A stretch of DNA of 64,000 bases from Aquisphaera insulae (lineage in GTDB: Bacteria > Planctomycetota > Planctomycetia > Isosphaerales > Isosphaeraceae), in NCBI RefSeq assembly GCF_011064615.1, contig NZ_JAALJH010000032.1, positions 1 through 64,000 of the forward strand, written 5' to 3'. Below are positions 63,887 through 64,000 of the stretch, piece by piece (position 1 is the first letter of the stretch; the number at the start of each line of letters is the position of its first letter). Position numbers and translations under genes: made by a program. Below the pieces are notes generated by a model. It was not told the origin of the DNA. It saw nothing but the letters and a program-made list of their open reading frames with translations, and made no database searches.

Positions 63887-64000
63887 TCAACGCCCGTATG
63901 CTCTCTCCTCCAGGAGATACGCCAGGACTCGTCCCTCGGGATCCTTGGGCCCGGGCCGCTCGTAGAAGTCCATCGGGAGCTCTCGCTCCGGCGGCCTCAC
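63887..64000 (-). CDS. C-terminal end of a gene cut by the window
   Basis: Last 37 codons and stop of a minus-strand frame that continues past the window: contains MDFYERPGPKDPEG and RVLAYLLEERAYGR before the stop. The frame is open to the end of the sequence. Too short to assign. Confidence 0.4.
   Translation of the reverse strand: MRPPERELPMDFYERPGPKDPEGRVLAYLLEERAYGR

Overview
This 64 kb window is high-GC DNA that looks like a planctomycete of the Isosphaeraceae type. The markers are a DUF1549/DUF1553 plus DUF1501 gene pair, a DUF1559 pseudopilin-like protein, a large beta-helix surface protein with the LEPVEDRLL entry motif, a PEP-CTERM protein, ECF sigma factors overlapping Ser/Thr kinases, sigma-54 activators, secreted glycoside hydrolases and dispersed palindromic repeats. 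No rRNA, tRNA or CRISPR array was seen.

0-19.4 kb is mostly regulation and surface functions: a CPBP membrane protease, a secreted protein, a membrane-bound PDZ/GAF sigma-54 activator, an alpha/beta hydrolase, a 1.3k-residue beta-helix surface protein, an ECF sigma/kinase pair, two small membrane proteins, and a histidine kinase/NtrC-type regulator pair. 19.4-24.4 kb holds a secreted helical protein and three transporters in one direction, behind a good candidate sigma-54 promoter that lies divergent to the two-component genes. 24.4-29.9 kb has two toxin-antitoxin pairs (MazF-like, FitAB-like) around a second sigma/kinase pair and a PEP-CTERM protein.

30-35.9 kb is a DUF1549/DUF1553, DUF1501 and PPC-domain operon with a MITE-like repeat inside it. 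35.9-37.4 kb is a REP-associated transposase gene broken by one stop codon, flanked by ~84-bp repeats that are inverted across the gene. 37.4-54.2 kb is catabolic and envelope functions: a GH51 arabinofuranosidase, an HtrA-like protease, a TPR protein, an iron alcohol dehydrogenase, a 45-residue membrane protein, a sulfatase-fold membrane enzyme with Thr at the nucleophile position, an alpha-L-fucosidase with L-fucose isomerase, a bicupin oxalate decarboxylase-like protein and a porin.

54.4-59.9 kb is an accessory island of visibly lower GC in its core. It holds a Cas4-like nuclease remnant, a HigBA-like pair with an apparent frameshift, and a minus-strand cluster of a 75-residue protein, a shortened tyrosine recombinase, a catalytically inactive-looking prokaryotic Argonaute and a SIR2-domain protein. 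The last two overlap by one base (TGATG) and are the best candidate defence system here: nucleic-acid-guided sensing coupled to NAD depletion. 59.9-63.6 kb returns to ordinary planctomycete genes (lipoprotein, DUF1559, G8-domain beta-helix protein), and the window ends inside another minus-strand gene.
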